Shown here: positions 51,407 to 60,118 of the stretch, one piece after another
Layout: each line of letters begins with the position of its first letter
How positions within the stretch are numbered: position 1 is the stretch's first letter
NCBI RefSeq assembly: GCF_014171475.1
Contig: NZ_CP048817.1
Span: forward strand, 3,100,001-3,164,000
Length of the DNA stretch: 64,000 bases
Reading direction: 5' to 3'
DNA from: Sphingomonas sp. So64.6b
Lineage (GTDB): Bacteria > Pseudomonadota > Alphaproteobacteria > Sphingomonadales > Sphingomonadaceae
Made by a program: the position numbers and the translations under genes
The notes under the pieces: model-generated
Told to the model about the DNA's origin: nothing
The model's database searches: none
The model's input: the letters and a program-made list of their open reading frames with translations, nothing else

Positions 51407-51833
51407 TGGTCTGGTTGCCCATCGTGACGCCGGCGGTGATCTTGCCCAGCGTCGGGGCGGTGCCGGCAACGGTGTATTTCAGCCGCACATAACGCTCGTC
51501 GGTGCCGAGCGGGATCGAATCCGGCAGCAGCAGTCGCGCACCCGCCGCCAGATCGGCGAGCGGATAAGCGGGTGACGTCCATACCGTGCGCAGCGAGGCA
51601 AAGCCGGCATTGTCATCGGTCTCGACCGAGACGGTGAGCGAGGTGAGGTTGTTGAAGCTCTCCACCACCGACACTTTCAACGGCACGCTGGCGCCCTTGC
51701 CGATGTCGCGGGCGATCGCGGTCGCGGCGCCATAGACGGTGCCGGTCGCGCCCAGGTCGACGATATTGGCCGATGCCGCCGTCGCCGTCACGGCCTGGGC
51801 ATTGGAGAAGAGAGTGGTCGCGTCCATGATCAT
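51399..51833 (-). CDS. Bbp16-like capsid-associated protein
   Basis: The 144-residue protein is beta-rich: TLFSNAQAVTATAASANIVD at the N-terminus, VSVETDDNAGFASLRTVWTS, and RYVRLKYTVAGTAPTLGKIT. This matches the layout of Bordetella phage BPP-1 Bbp16-type proteins, which are encoded after the capsid gene and are thought to be cement or stabilising proteins. It is separated from the capsid gene by two chromosomal repeat elements. The family is recalled, not searched. Confidence 0.7.
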   Translation of the reverse strand: MIMDATTLFSNAQAVTATAASANIVDLGATGTVYGAATAIARDIGKGASVPLKVSVVESFNNLTSLTVSVETDDNAGFASLRTVWTSPAYPLADLAAGARLLLPDSIPLGTDERYVRLKYTVAGTAPTLGKITAGVTMGNQTNG

Positions 51834-51865
51834 TTTGGGTCTCCGGAAAGTTTTAGGTACCTTCT

Positions 51866-51955
51866 CCGTTCGCCCTGAGCTTGTCGAAGGGCGCGTGCCG
51901 CGAACTCGCGGCGCGTTGGCGGAGAGAGGGCTTCGACAGGCTCAGCCCGAACGGG
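51866..51955. repeat. Intergenic palindromic repeat element C
   Basis: Arms CCGTTCGCCCTGAGCTTGTCG and CTTCGACAGGCTCAGCCCGA (with AACGG) are inverted around a GC-rich centre. Sequences of this kind are scattered through many proteobacterial chromosomes. Here the element lies between capsid and Bbp16-like genes without touching either ORF. Confidence 0.7.
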
Positions 51956-51980
51956 GATATGTCGGCACTAATTCAGCGGC

Positions 51981-52031
51981 CTAATTCGGGGACACAATAC
52001 TTAACTAAATAAGTATTATGTCCCCGAATTA
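51981..52031. repeat. Palindrome D, REP-like, possible terminator after capsid gene
   Basis: CTAATTCGGGGACACAATAC and its complement with one mismatch form a stem of about 22 pairs around an 8-base loop (AACTAAAT). It ends 11 bases before the capsid stop. Such GGGGACA palindromes resemble repeats linked to REP-associated transposases. It could also act as a bidirectional terminator. Confidence 0.7.
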
Positions 52032-52042
52032 GGGGGCGCCGG

Positions 52043-53065
52043 TCAGACCACCCTTGCTTCGGCGTTGATCAGCGCGTCGGTCTCGCGAATGGGGATACCG
52101 CGATAGGACAGCACTTCCTGCCCCTGCAGCTCCATCGGTTTCAACATCAGCGCGCCATTGGCGCTGTTGGTGCCGATCGCATCGAGCGCGGCGATCACGT
52201 CGCGGTTCATGTACAGCACGGTGCGGCCCTGTGCGGCAACGTCGCCGCTCATCTTCGCCGCGCGCCGCCCCTGCAGCTTGTAATAGGCCAGCCGCATGAA
52301 CCTGTAGAGATCGACCGTGCCCGCCAGAATGTCGGAATAATCGACATTGGCGATACGCGCGTTGAAGCGCCAGTCGCGCACCGCGACGCCGATATGCTGA
52401 CGGAACAATTCCTCCTTCACATAATAGACATTGCCATTGGCGTCCGACGTGCGCTGCTCGCCCTTCTCGTCGCGCGTGATGTCGGCCTTGGTTCCCTTGG
52501 GGTGGATCAGTGTGGTGTAATTGTCGCCATGCGTGACGAACCAGATCGAGGTGTTATCCGAACCGGTGCCGCCGGCATCGACGATCTGGTTGCCCGCGCC
52601 CCCGCCGCCAAGCTTGCCGTAACGCGTGGCCAGCCCCTTGAACTTTTCCGGCGTGGTGGCGGTATCGTGATAGAAGAAACCGCGCTGCACTTCCTGCGCC
52701 ATCGCTTCCAGATACGCGCGGCCTTCCGAAAGACGGACTGCCGCGGGATTCGGCGAGATGTCGAGCAAGCGGGTATCGACGGTGGACAGCCCTTCGACGA
52801 AACCGGTCGTGTCATCGACTTGCTGCGTGGTCGATTTCGACTGCGGAATGCCCTGATAAAGCATGCCCCAGGTTACGGTGGGCAGGCCGGTGCGGATGGT
52901 GTGGCGATGCGACGTGCCCATATTGCACTCCGCGGTCACCGCATCCTCCATCAGCGGGTTGAGCTGCCGCAGCACCTCGATCACTTCGCCGGTCTGCGCA
53001 TCGGTGCCGCCGGCACCCTTGTACAGGTCGATAAGGTTGAGGAATGAATTACCGATCGTGGCCAT
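52043..53065 (-). CDS. Major capsid protein (BPP-1-like podovirus)
   Basis: The 340-residue protein begins ATIGNSFLNLIDLYKGAGG and has the typical podoviral N-arm EVIEVLRQLNPLMEDAVTAE, then HRHTIRTGLPTVTWGMLYQG. It later has VDLYRFMRLAYYKLQGRRAA and YMNRDVIAALDA. These blocks fit the major capsid family of BPP-1-type phages with the HK97 fold. It follows scaffold, Bbp19-like and portal genes in normal order; ATG 53065 has AGGAGG upstream. No stop, frameshift or truncation is seen. Confidence 0.85.
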   Translation of the reverse strand: MATIGNSFLNLIDLYKGAGGTDAQTGEVIEVLRQLNPLMEDAVTAECNMGTSHRHTIRTGLPTVTWGMLYQGIPQSKSTTQQVDDTTGFVEGLSTVDTRLLDISPNPAAVRLSEGRAYLEAMAQEVQRGFFYHDTATTPEKFKGLATRYGKLGGGGAGNQIVDAGGTGSDNTSIWFVTHGDNYTTLIHPKGTKADITRDEKGEQRTSDANGNVYYVKEELFRQHIGVAVRDWRFNARIANVDYSDILAGTVDLYRFMRLAYYKLQGRRAAKMSGDVAAQGRTVLYMNRDVIAALDAIGTNSANGALMLKPMELQGQEVLSYRGIPIRETDALINAEARVV

Positions 53066-53068
53066 GTC

Positions 53069-53713
53069 TTACTGCCCTCCTTTGGGTGCGTCGTCGGGAT
53101 AAAGCGTTTCCGCCGCACCCTTTCTGGTGATGGGTGCGCGGGATCCGCGCGTGAAATCATTGTCTTCGCCGATCGCCTGGCCGACCTTGGCAAAGGCGCG
53201 GATCATCTCCGGGTGATTGCCAAGGCCGCTTTCGTCGAGCAGCACGCGGAACGGCGAGCCGCGCGCCAGACCCAGCGTGTCGAGTGCCGAGGCCGCGGTC
53301 GCGATGGTGCGGTTCCAATGCGCGCCACCGATCTCCGGATCGGCCCGCGCGCTGTCGAGCCACGCCTTGCGTTCGGTCTGCACCTGAGTGACGATCTGCT
53401 GGTTGAACTTGTCGGTGATGCTTTGCGCAAACTGCGCCGCGACCGGCATCAACTTGTTCGCCGCATCGTTCGACAGGCCAAGCTCTCGGAACACCGGCGT
53501 CGCCGCCTCGACCGCTTGCGCATCGAGCGTAAGGCCTTCGGCTGGGGTCAGCTGATAGCTGTCGGGAATGCCCGACGACATATCGTCCGCGTCGCCATCG
53601 GACGCGCTGTCGCCATGGTCGAACTCGCCACCGCCAAGCGCGGTCGGATCAAGCTCAATCGCCGGTTCCATGCTCTGGTCCGAGGTCTGAATAAGGGTCG
53701 TTTCGTCTGCCAA
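53069..53713 (-). CDS. Scaffold-like phage protein
   Basis: The 214-residue acidic protein lies immediately upstream of the capsid gene. A disordered acidic start (DHGDSASDGDADDMSSG) is followed by helices (AATPVFRELGLSNDAANKLM, then FNQQIVTQVQTERKAW). Capsid scaffolds share these properties. It overlaps the Bbp19-like gene by 59 bases. A GATTCAAAC box lies about 45 bases before its start, inside that gene. No protease motif was seen. Scaffold is inferred from position and composition. Confidence 0.7.
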   Translation of the reverse strand: MADETTLIQTSDQSMEPAIELDPTALGGGEFDHGDSASDGDADDMSSGIPDSYQLTPAEGLTLDAQAVEAATPVFRELGLSNDAANKLMPVAAQFAQSITDKFNQQIVTQVQTERKAWLDSARADPEIGGAHWNRTIATAASALDTLGLARGSPFRVLLDESGLGNHPEMIRAFAKVGQAIGEDNDFTRGSRAPITRKGAAETLYPDDAPKGGQ

Positions 53714-53987
53714 GTTTTTTCTCCATGGGGGCTGACTGCACCTCTTCGCGCAGGGTTTGAATCAGCGTGTGGACAGGAATGCCGGAGGGCGATGGTTTGC
53801 CTTGTCCCTCCTCCAGTTCGCGCAGGACCTCGAGCGCGAGCCCGCGCCGGCCTTCGAGATAAAGCGCGCGGCCATCGCCGGCCGTGGCGCTGGTTTCGAA
53901 CACGCCGGCGGTGCGGATCAACGCGAACAGGAAGCGGCGAAACGCCGCGTTTTCCATCAGGGTGAGTTTGTCGGAAAGGTCGATCAT
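53655..53987 (-). CDS. Bbp19-like phage protein
   Basis: The 110-residue protein has FRRFLFALIRTAGVFETSAT then YLEGRRGLALEVLRELE. This helix-turn arrangement, with the EGRRxLALE block, is characteristic of Bbp19-type proteins encoded between portal and scaffold in BPP-1-like phages. ATG 53987 has GGAGG that actually belongs to the edge of repeat element B. Function in the phage is unknown. Confidence 0.75.
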   Translation of the reverse strand: MIDLSDKLTLMENAAFRRFLFALIRTAGVFETSATAGDGRALYLEGRRGLALEVLRELEEGQGKPSPSGIPVHTLIQTLREEVQSAPMEKKLGRRNDPYSDLGPEHGTGD

Positions 53988-53993
53988 CTCAAT

Positions 53994-54150
53994 TCCTCCC
54001 CCGGGAACCGAGGGAGGGGTTGGGGGTGGGTGAGCGGCGGACGGGGCTCGATGCCCCGTTCGGCGCTTCGAGCTTGACGCAACGAGTCTTTTTTTGAGCG
54101 CGCGGACGCGCGCACCCACCCCAACCCTCCCTTGAAAGGGAGGGGCTCAA
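53994..54150. repeat. Intergenic palindromic repeat element B
   Basis: GAGGGAGGGGTTGGGGGTGGG (near 54009) pairs with CCCACCCCAACCCTCCC (near 54115), with further CCTCCCCCGGGAACC and CTTGAAAGGGAGGGG edges. It fills the gap between portal and Bbp19-like genes, and its left edge supplies the latter's Shine-Dalgarno sequence. Confidence 0.7.
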
Positions 54151-54162
54151 TGAGGCACCCCC

Positions 54163-55821
54163 TCACGACCCCATCAACCCGGCCAGGCCATCTGGCCCCG
54201 CCATCTCGCCCAGCGACTTGACCGCCGCAGCGCCGTCCTTCGCCGGCCCGGCCATCGCCGCCAGCTTGGCCGCCTGCGCTTCCTGCGCCCGGCCTTCGCG
54301 CAATTCCTGCGCATCCTCGACCGATCGGATGATCCGCGGCGGCGCGCCCGCCCGGTCGGCGAAATCGTCCACCGCCGCATCGACATCGAGCCGGTCGCCG
54401 GCCTCCGGAAACTGCGCGGCGAGCGAGCCGATGAACGACACCGTCCGCTCGATCTGGCCGATCCCGACCATCCGCTGCATCTGCGCGAGGATCGACACGA
54501 AATCGACCTTGATCGGCTGTCCCTGCAGCGCCTCGGGCGCGGGCGGGAACAGTTTCTTGCGGCTCATGATGCCGAACGTGCGATCGATCGCCACCTCCAG
54601 CTTCTCATTATTGACGCGTTCGATCACCGGACCAAGCTGAGTCAGCTTCTCCTCGTTGCGGCTGGCGATCTCCTCGATATTGCGCGGCTGGATGCCGGCC
54701 ATGTTGGTGATCGCCATGAACAGATCGGCATAGGTCAGCCGCCCGACCGCATCGGCGCAGCGCTGCACATCCTCCATGATCGCGCCGATCGCCGCTGGAT
54801 TCATCTGGTACGGCACGATCACCCCGGCCGCGTCGACCGATGAGGCGGAGACGATATTGCCCGCTTGGCCGGTCAGCTTGACCGACGCGGGAACGATCTT
54901 CTCCGGCCTGATCAGGAATTCGGTCGCCTGGGTCTTGCGCCGGGTCTGCAACTGCAGCTCGCGCATATCGGGCAGCGCATCGAAACCCGGCGATGTGCCA
55001 TAGGTATCGCCGCCGATCGTGTCCCAGCGCGGCGCCCAGAAGGGCTGTTCCTCATAACCCTGCACGCGCAGCACACGCGCTGCGTTGCTGTCATTCTCGT
55101 CCCAATAGACCGACCGCCACGGCTTACCGCGCGCGGTCTTCGCGCCATGCGCCTGATCCTCATTGGGCTCGATCGCGTGCAGGACGTTGACCGTCTCGTC
55201 ATAGCGGCCATTGCCGTACGCGGTGCGCACAAAGTCGCTCGCCCCGTCCAGGCCGAACGACTGGACCAGCTGATGCACGGTCATCGGCACGCGACGGTAC
55301 AAAGTGTCGGGCACGCTCGCATCGGACAACGCGATCCAATATTCGCCGGCGGTCAGCGAATGGCACACCGCGCCTTCGCGCCAGTGATCGACCATCACGC
55401 AGGCCTCGGTGCCGAACATGCCCATTTCGGCGTAGCCGGATTTCACCGCGCCGTAGAAATTGGTGCCCGACAGGAACGCGTACATGCGCCGCTCGACCTC
55501 GGCGAGCCAGGTCTTCACCTCGCCATTGGCGGCCAGGTCGGCATCGAACGGCGCAAGCCGGAACCAGGGCCGCGACGGCGAGGAAAGGCCGCTGGTCATG
55601 CCACCGGTCAGCGTACGGAAACTGAGGATCGCGTGGCTGTTGTAGATCGCGCGATTGGCACGCTTGAAATTGCGATTCTGTTCCTCGTTGAGGAAACGCG
55701 AGCGCGACGGCTGTGCATATTGCGCGATTTCTTTCCACTCCGCCTCATAAGGCTGGCGTGCGGATTTCAGCGCGGACAGGCGGCGGCTGCACCGTTCCTT
55801 GATTGTCTGGCTCATGCTCAC
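54163..55821 (-). CDS. Portal (head-to-tail connecting) protein
   Basis: The 552-residue protein matches podoviral connectors: KERCSRRLSALKSARQPYEA, EWKEIAQYAQPSRSRFLNEE, IYNSHAILSFRTLTGGMTSG and LSSPSRPWFRLAPFD, then ELQLQTRRKTQATEFLIRPE and an Ala-rich C-terminus. The length is usual for the family (T7 gp8 is 536). Twelve copies would form the DNA portal. It is complete and follows two small paralogous proteins. Confidence 0.92.
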   Translation of the reverse strand: MSMSQTIKERCSRRLSALKSARQPYEAEWKEIAQYAQPSRSRFLNEEQNRNFKRANRAIYNSHAILSFRTLTGGMTSGLSSPSRPWFRLAPFDADLAANGEVKTWLAEVERRMYAFLSGTNFYGAVKSGYAEMGMFGTEACVMVDHWREGAVCHSLTAGEYWIALSDASVPDTLYRRVPMTVHQLVQSFGLDGASDFVRTAYGNGRYDETVNVLHAIEPNEDQAHGAKTARGKPWRSVYWDENDSNAARVLRVQGYEEQPFWAPRWDTIGGDTYGTSPGFDALPDMRELQLQTRRKTQATEFLIRPEKIVPASVKLTGQAGNIVSASSVDAAGVIVPYQMNPAAIGAIMEDVQRCADAVGRLTYADLFMAITNMAGIQPRNIEEIASRNEEKLTQLGPVIERVNNEKLEVAIDRTFGIMSRKKLFPPAPEALQGQPIKVDFVSILAQMQRMVGIGQIERTVSFIGSLAAQFPEAGDRLDVDAAVDDFADRAGAPPRIIRSVEDAQELREGRAQEAQAAKLAAMAGPAKDGAAAVKSLGEMAGPDGLAGLMGS

Positions 55822-56006
55822 CCCCCCAGGATCGTGGTGGTCGCGGCGCTGCCCAACCCGAGCGCGCCGCCATAGGCCGATGCCATCAGCGCGCGGCGGC
55901 GCCTGATCTCGTCATCGACACGCAGGCCGGTCGCGCCGCCATCGGGCAGCTTCAGTGCCTGGCGTTCGGGAATGGTCTGAACCTTGGGTGGTTTGGGCGA
56001 ACACAT
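55818..56006 (-). CDS. Small phage protein with GLGSAATTTILGG tail, copy 2
   Basis: The 62-residue protein starts MCSPKPPKVQTIPERQALKL and ends GLGSAATTTILGG. Beginning and end repeat those of the next gene upstream (56009-56233), so the two are paralogues. Its stop overlaps the portal start (ATGA). I recall similar short proteins beside podoviral portals but no function. Confidence 0.65.
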   Translation of the reverse strand: MCSPKPPKVQTIPERQALKLPDGGATGLRVDDEIRRRRALMASAYGGALGLGSAATTTILGG

Positions 56007-56008
56007 GA

Positions 56009-56233
56009 TCAGCCTCCCAGCACGGTGGTGGTAGTGGCCGACCCGAGTCCGAGCTGCGGGCTCATGGTCGGGGCGGGCGACATCGATTGAGCGCGCCGCG
56101 CGGCGGCATTGACCGGCGGCGGCGCGCTACTGCCGCCTGGCCGGTACAATTGCCCGGCGCGGTTACGCATCCCCATGCCGGCAATGATGCCGTTGAAGAT
56201 TCTGGTTTTTTTGGCGGGATCTGAACTGCACAT
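56009..56233 (-). CDS. Small phage protein with GLGSATTTTVLGG tail, copy 1
   Basis: The 74-residue protein starts MCSSDPAKKTRIFNGIIAGM, has a proline/alanine-rich middle and ends GLGSATTTTVLGG. It is the first gene of the head module, eight bases downstream of the module box, with two bases between its stop and the next paralogue. The conserved glycine-bracketed tail suggests a structural or export-like element; this is speculation. Confidence 0.65.
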   Translation of the reverse strand: MCSSDPAKKTRIFNGIIAGMGMRNRAGQLYRPGGSSAPPPVNAAARRAQSMSPAPTMSPQLGLGSATTTTVLGG

Positions 56234-56240
56234 GCAGGCG

Positions 56241-56271
56241 CAATAGGGCCGCCAAACTAGATGTTGAATCG
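56241..56271 (-). promoter_or_regulatory. GATTCAAC module box upstream of head module
   Basis: On the minus strand GATTCAAC (56271-56264) is followed 15 bases later by CCTATTGC, ending eight bases before the first ATG of the head module. The arrangement parallels the tail-module box, which also abuts its start codon. Confidence 0.5.
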
Positions 56272-56398
56272 GCCGGCTAGATCACATGCGAATGGCTAGG
56301 GAGAACCGATATTCAGGGCCGGTATGCCATTGTGAGAGAAGAAGATGGTTCGCGAGACGATCGCTGGATCGTCATGCGTCGACGCGCTAGGCTGAGCC

Positions 56399-56716
56399 AT
56401 GCGCGAGGGTGTCGGAGAAGGCCGCAAATGGTTCGCGATCGGCGCGATGCTGGTCTTGCAGATATTCCTGTGCTGGCTGAGTCTCGGCGAAGTCATGGCG
56501 ATGTCGATATTCTGCACCGTGCCCCGGCTGCCGTCGCTCGCCTGGTTCGGTTATATTCACATCGTGTTCGCAGGCATTTTCCTGCTCGGCCTGGCCTCGC
56601 TGCCATGGCCTCGCGCCCGCATCCCCTATGTCGTCCTGCTGCTGCTTACCCTGCCCGCTCTACCGCTGCAGATATGGCTGGTCGGTCAGGGCTATCTGGG
56701 TTGTGACGGCCCCTGA
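56399..56716 (+). CDS. Small membrane protein, hypothetical
   Basis: The 105-residue protein has three hydrophobic segments (FAIGAMLVLQIFLCWLSLG, FGYIHIVFAGIFLLGLASL and YVVLLLLTLPALPLQIWLVG). A Cys in LGCDGP ends the protein. It faces the GFA gene convergently and lies on the opposite strand from the head module. No family is recognised. Membrane periodicity and length support coding. Confidence 0.6.
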   Translation: MREGVGEGRKWFAIGAMLVLQIFLCWLSLGEVMAMSIFCTVPRLPSLAWFGYIHIVFAGIFLLGLASLPWPRARIPYVVLLLLTLPALPLQIWLVGQGYLGCDGP

Positions 56717-56755
56717 TTGGTCAACCGAAACCAAGGCTCCATCTGGTAACTCCCA

Positions 56756-57106
56756 TCACCGGCTCGCGCCGTCCACCTTCTGGATTGTCAGTGCGTCGAG
56801 GTCGATCGACGGCACGCAACGCAAATTGATCGCGCGCGTCTCGACGCCATCCGGACCGACGCCATAAGCAAAGGCCTGGGTACCACAGGTCGCGCAGAAG
56901 CGATGATCGATCTTGTGGGTATTGAATGTGTAGGACACGAGATCGTCTTCGCCCGATTCCAGGGTGAAGCTGCTCGCCGGGAAGAAGGACAACAACATCC
57001 CCTTGCGGCGGCAATGCGAACAATTGCAGCTCATCGCGGTGTCCGGCGCATCGGCATCGACCGAAAAATTCACCGCGCCGCACTGACAGCTTCCTTCGAA
57101 CGCCAT
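56756..57106 (-). CDS. GFA/CENP-V zinc-binding domain protein
   Basis: This 116-residue protein begins MAFEGSCQCGAVNFSVDADA and has SCNCSHCRRKGMLLSFFP and RFCATCGTQAFAYG, the zinc cysteine sets of the GFA family. It differs clearly from the other GFA protein in the window (46473-46865) in length and sequence, so it is not a recent duplicate. Role unknown beyond zinc binding. Confidence 0.88.
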   Translation of the reverse strand: MAFEGSCQCGAVNFSVDADAPDTAMSCNCSHCRRKGMLLSFFPASSFTLESGEDDLVSYTFNTHKIDHRFCATCGTQAFAYGVGPDGVETRAINLRCVPSIDLDALTIQKVDGASR

Positions 57107-57163
57107 TTATTCTCTCCTCTTTGCCGGCACGTTAGGCGCTAACCGATAGCAACCGCAACTCGC

Positions 57164-57850
57164 TCATTCCCTGCCCGGCAGCAGCGAGAACACAGCGGCC
57201 GGCTTGGTTCTCCCGGCCCCTCCATCACCGGTTTCGGCCACATCATAATCGGCGATCCGGTGCAGGCGCGCGCGCGGCAGATGGTCGCGCCATGGATCGC
57301 CGATCAATATTGCAATCCCTGCATCCAGACAGCGGTCGAGAAACGCCGTCACGCGCCGCGCCAGCGCCGCATCGTAAAACAGGTCACCGACCAGCACGAG
57401 ATCGACCGGCGGTGGCGGCCCAGTGGTGAGGTCGCCCGCGACGACCGTCACCGCGACCGAATTGGCCTCGGCATTCAGCCGCGCCGCGACGACCGCATAA
57501 CGATCCACATCGGCGGCGATGACCGCGCACGCACCGGCTTTCGCGGCGGCGATCGCGACGATGCCGGACCCCGTGCCGAGATCGAGCACGGATCGGCCGG
57601 CGACGGTTTCGGGCCGGTCGAGGACATGGCGCGCAAGCGCGAGGCCGCCGCCCCAATAATGCGCCCAATAAGGTGATTCGAAGCCTTGCTCATCGGCCTC
57701 GGCGAGCCGCCACAAACCGCTGCTCGGCCCGGCCTTGTGCAGCCGTAGCTCGGGAATCGACGGTACGGGCACGAGGGGCAGATTGGCCTGGATGAACGCC
57801 GCCACATTGGCATCGTTCGGTCCGGCCAATGCATCACTTGTATCGGACAA
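57164..57850 (-). CDS. Class I SAM-dependent methyltransferase (ETFB-lysine/PrmA-like)
   Basis: The 228-residue protein has the Rossmann start LDLGTGSGIVAIAAAKAGA and the acidic AADVDRYAV, then LVLVGDLFYDAAL as the motif IV equivalent. SPYWAHYWGGGLALARHVLD upstream is typical of the ETFB-lysine methyltransferase group. It may methylate protein lysines or similar. TTG 57850 with AGGAAG is the preferred start; no ATG lies closer, and the frame upstream lacks coding character. It sits between phage head and tailspike but looks like a host gene. Confidence 0.78.
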   Translation of the reverse strand: MSDTSDALAGPNDANVAAFIQANLPLVPVPSIPELRLHKAGPSSGLWRLAEADEQGFESPYWAHYWGGGLALARHVLDRPETVAGRSVLDLGTGSGIVAIAAAKAGACAVIAADVDRYAVVAARLNAEANSVAVTVVAGDLTTGPPPPVDLVLVGDLFYDAALARRVTAFLDRCLDAGIAILIGDPWRDHLPRARLHRIADYDVAETGDGGAGRTKPAAVFSLLPGRE

Positions 57851-58010
57851 TGGCTCTTCCTTACCGCAAAACCGGCGTCCGGTGTCGGGTGCGCATGGCA
57901 CCTGCCTGCCAAGTGGCTCGCGATCGCCAGTCTGTCCAGCCCGGTTCCCGACAACGAACAGCGTCAAGGCGCGGCGGCCTGTACGGGCCGCCGCGCCCAA
58001 CAACGATGTG

Positions 58011-60095
58011 TCAGACCCGCAACATCATCCAGGTGACATTGGTCGAACTTCCGGGAGCCGAACTGAAGTTGATGCGGAATCCGGTCGTGGTCTTGTTGGA
58101 AATCCACCACCGTGCATCCCACGACAATTCGACGCTTGGGATGGAGTAATTATTGTCTACTTCGGCCCGCGCTGGAATGGCAGCCAGCGCGGCAGGCGGC
58201 GCGCCTTTTGCGGTAAAGGCAACGCCTGTATCGGAGAACGTCGTGGTAGTCGCCGGGAACTCCCAATAGCCTTCGAAATATCCTTTGGAGACGCTGTAGC
58301 GATAGACCCGGCGTTTATAGCGCGCCGCATTCGGCAGGCTGTAAAAACCCATATCGACTCGGTTTCCCGCAGTGACCGTCAATCGCTTGATCGCGGTATT
58401 ATCGGCCGGCGCGACGAATGGCTTGACGCTCACGCCGGTTTCTCCACGTTTGCCGACGAGCGTCGAGCAATAGGCATATTCGTCCGCCGCAAGGGTCGAT
58501 GTACCATCCGTCACCGGCGCGGGAACCGACGCGTAACCCGCATGCCCGGTGGCGACGGCGACCGGAAAAACGACGTCGATATAGGTCGCGGCCGCGGCTA
58601 CCGGCTCGACACCGCCCAGGTTACGGGCGAATACGGGCGCATTGAGGAGATCGAGATCGGTCAGGCCGATCATCATCGTCTGGCTGTCTGCTGACAGGCT
58701 CGATCGATCGGCCGACAATGATCCTTGCGTCGCGGGATTGCTCTGTACGAACCGCCCGGCGAAGCGCGGCGTAGCGTTGGAGAACAGCGCGTTGCCGCCC
58801 TGCATGCCGCCACGCTGTACCTGATCGAGGATCGGCATGTCGTAGTTGAGCAGCTTCGCTCCCTCCGTGGTTGCGGAGATCGCGATGTTGCGCAGCGTAA
58901 CCGATGAATCGATCGTATCGCTGATCACCACGCCGTGCAGCACGGGACGTAACAGTGGCACAGCGGCCGCACCGGCGCCGGTGACCGTCACATTGCTGAT
59001 CGTGGCGCTGGTCGCGCGCGAAACGTAAACGCCGATGCGATTGCTTTCCGTCGTCACCGCATCGACCGTGCCGCTGAACGCCTGATCGCCGCCAAAATCC
59101 GTACCGTTCCAGGTGTCGACATGGAACGCTGGCGCACCCAGTCGCAATGCGCATTCTGCCACCTCAAGCCGTGCGCCGAGCAGCTCGACGCCCGCCCCTG
59201 CCAGTGCGACGCTTTGCCCCCAGCCGGTACCCGTCGCATTGACCACTACGGCGTGGCCGGAGGCATACAGGCCATAGGATTTCTGCCAGTCGGTGGCATA
59301 TTGTTCGGGACTACGGCCGGACACGAAATACAGGCCGGGAAAATGGCAGGTGTCGATCGTGGTGTTGAACGCGGTGACCATCAGGCCGCGATAGGCGCCG
59401 CCGATCTTGCAACGCGTGATCGCCGAATTGACGATATAGATGAACTGCACCGCCGTTGCATATTTGCCGAAGCCGGCATTGATCGTGAAATCGCTCCAAT
59501 CGACACCACGCCCAGCCGAGATCAGTACCGCGCCGGGCGCGCCATATGCCGGCGAGATGGAACCGTCCGGCTTGCGCAGGATATTGTCCGCGTCGATATA
59601 ACCTTCGGGCGCGCGAATGCACGGCGTGTTGTGGCTATCGTTGGTGTTGAAACGAATCAGCGAATTGAGATCGCCCTGGCCGACGATCTTGCTGGTGTTG
59701 GTGACGCCGGCCTTCCACGGAAAAAGCGGAATTGCCGGATCGCAGAAGATCGTCCCCTTGGGCAGCGAAAGAGGTCCGAAATAAAATGCGGCCTGCAATC
59801 GGGCGCTGTTCTGCGTCGGGATCGGGGCCGTCGAGTCGTCCAGCACGATCCCGAACGCGGTGGCGCAGGGCATGATCTCCGGGTCGAGGCGGAAACCCCG
59901 ACCATTGGACGACAGCGCCGCAGTGTAGGGGTTGGCTGCGACATAGGTCGCGTCAACCACCGCATCATAGATATACTGAGCAGCACCGGCCTTTCCGCCA
60001 AGCTTGTAGCTCGTCGTTTCGATTCGTTCGACGTCAGTCGCGATGCTGGTCGACGCGATGTCGAGGAAAGATCCGTAAATCGGGGTGGCAGTCAT
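58011..60095 (-). CDS. Phage tailspike, right-handed beta-helix (pectate-lyase-like)
   Basis: The 694-residue protein begins with a short head-binding part (TATPIYGSFLDIASTSIATD). A mid-region has beta-helix style repeats: ISAGRGVDWSDFTINAGFGK, YIVNSAITRCKIGGAYRG and ALRLGAPAFHVDTWNGTDFG. The C-terminal part is rich in beta strands. Such spikes bind and cut surface polysaccharides. Its module box is 24 bases upstream. It stands alone, separated from the head genes by three host genes. Confidence 0.75.
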   Translation of the reverse strand: MTATPIYGSFLDIASTSIATDVERIETTSYKLGGKAGAAQYIYDAVVDATYVAANPYTAALSSNGRGFRLDPEIMPCATAFGIVLDDSTAPIPTQNSARLQAAFYFGPLSLPKGTIFCDPAIPLFPWKAGVTNTSKIVGQGDLNSLIRFNTNDSHNTPCIRAPEGYIDADNILRKPDGSISPAYGAPGAVLISAGRGVDWSDFTINAGFGKYATAVQFIYIVNSAITRCKIGGAYRGLMVTAFNTTIDTCHFPGLYFVSGRSPEQYATDWQKSYGLYASGHAVVVNATGTGWGQSVALAGAGVELLGARLEVAECALRLGAPAFHVDTWNGTDFGGDQAFSGTVDAVTTESNRIGVYVSRATSATISNVTVTGAGAAAVPLLRPVLHGVVISDTIDSSVTLRNIAISATTEGAKLLNYDMPILDQVQRGGMQGGNALFSNATPRFAGRFVQSNPATQGSLSADRSSLSADSQTMMIGLTDLDLLNAPVFARNLGGVEPVAAAATYIDVVFPVAVATGHAGYASVPAPVTDGTSTLAADEYAYCSTLVGKRGETGVSVKPFVAPADNTAIKRLTVTAGNRVDMGFYSLPNAARYKRRVYRYSVSKGYFEGYWEFPATTTTFSDTGVAFTAKGAPPAALAAIPARAEVDNNYSIPSVELSWDARWWISNKTTTGFRINFSSAPGSSTNVTWMMLRV

Positions 60096-60118
60096 ACAAG
60101 TCTCCTATTGGGAGACGT

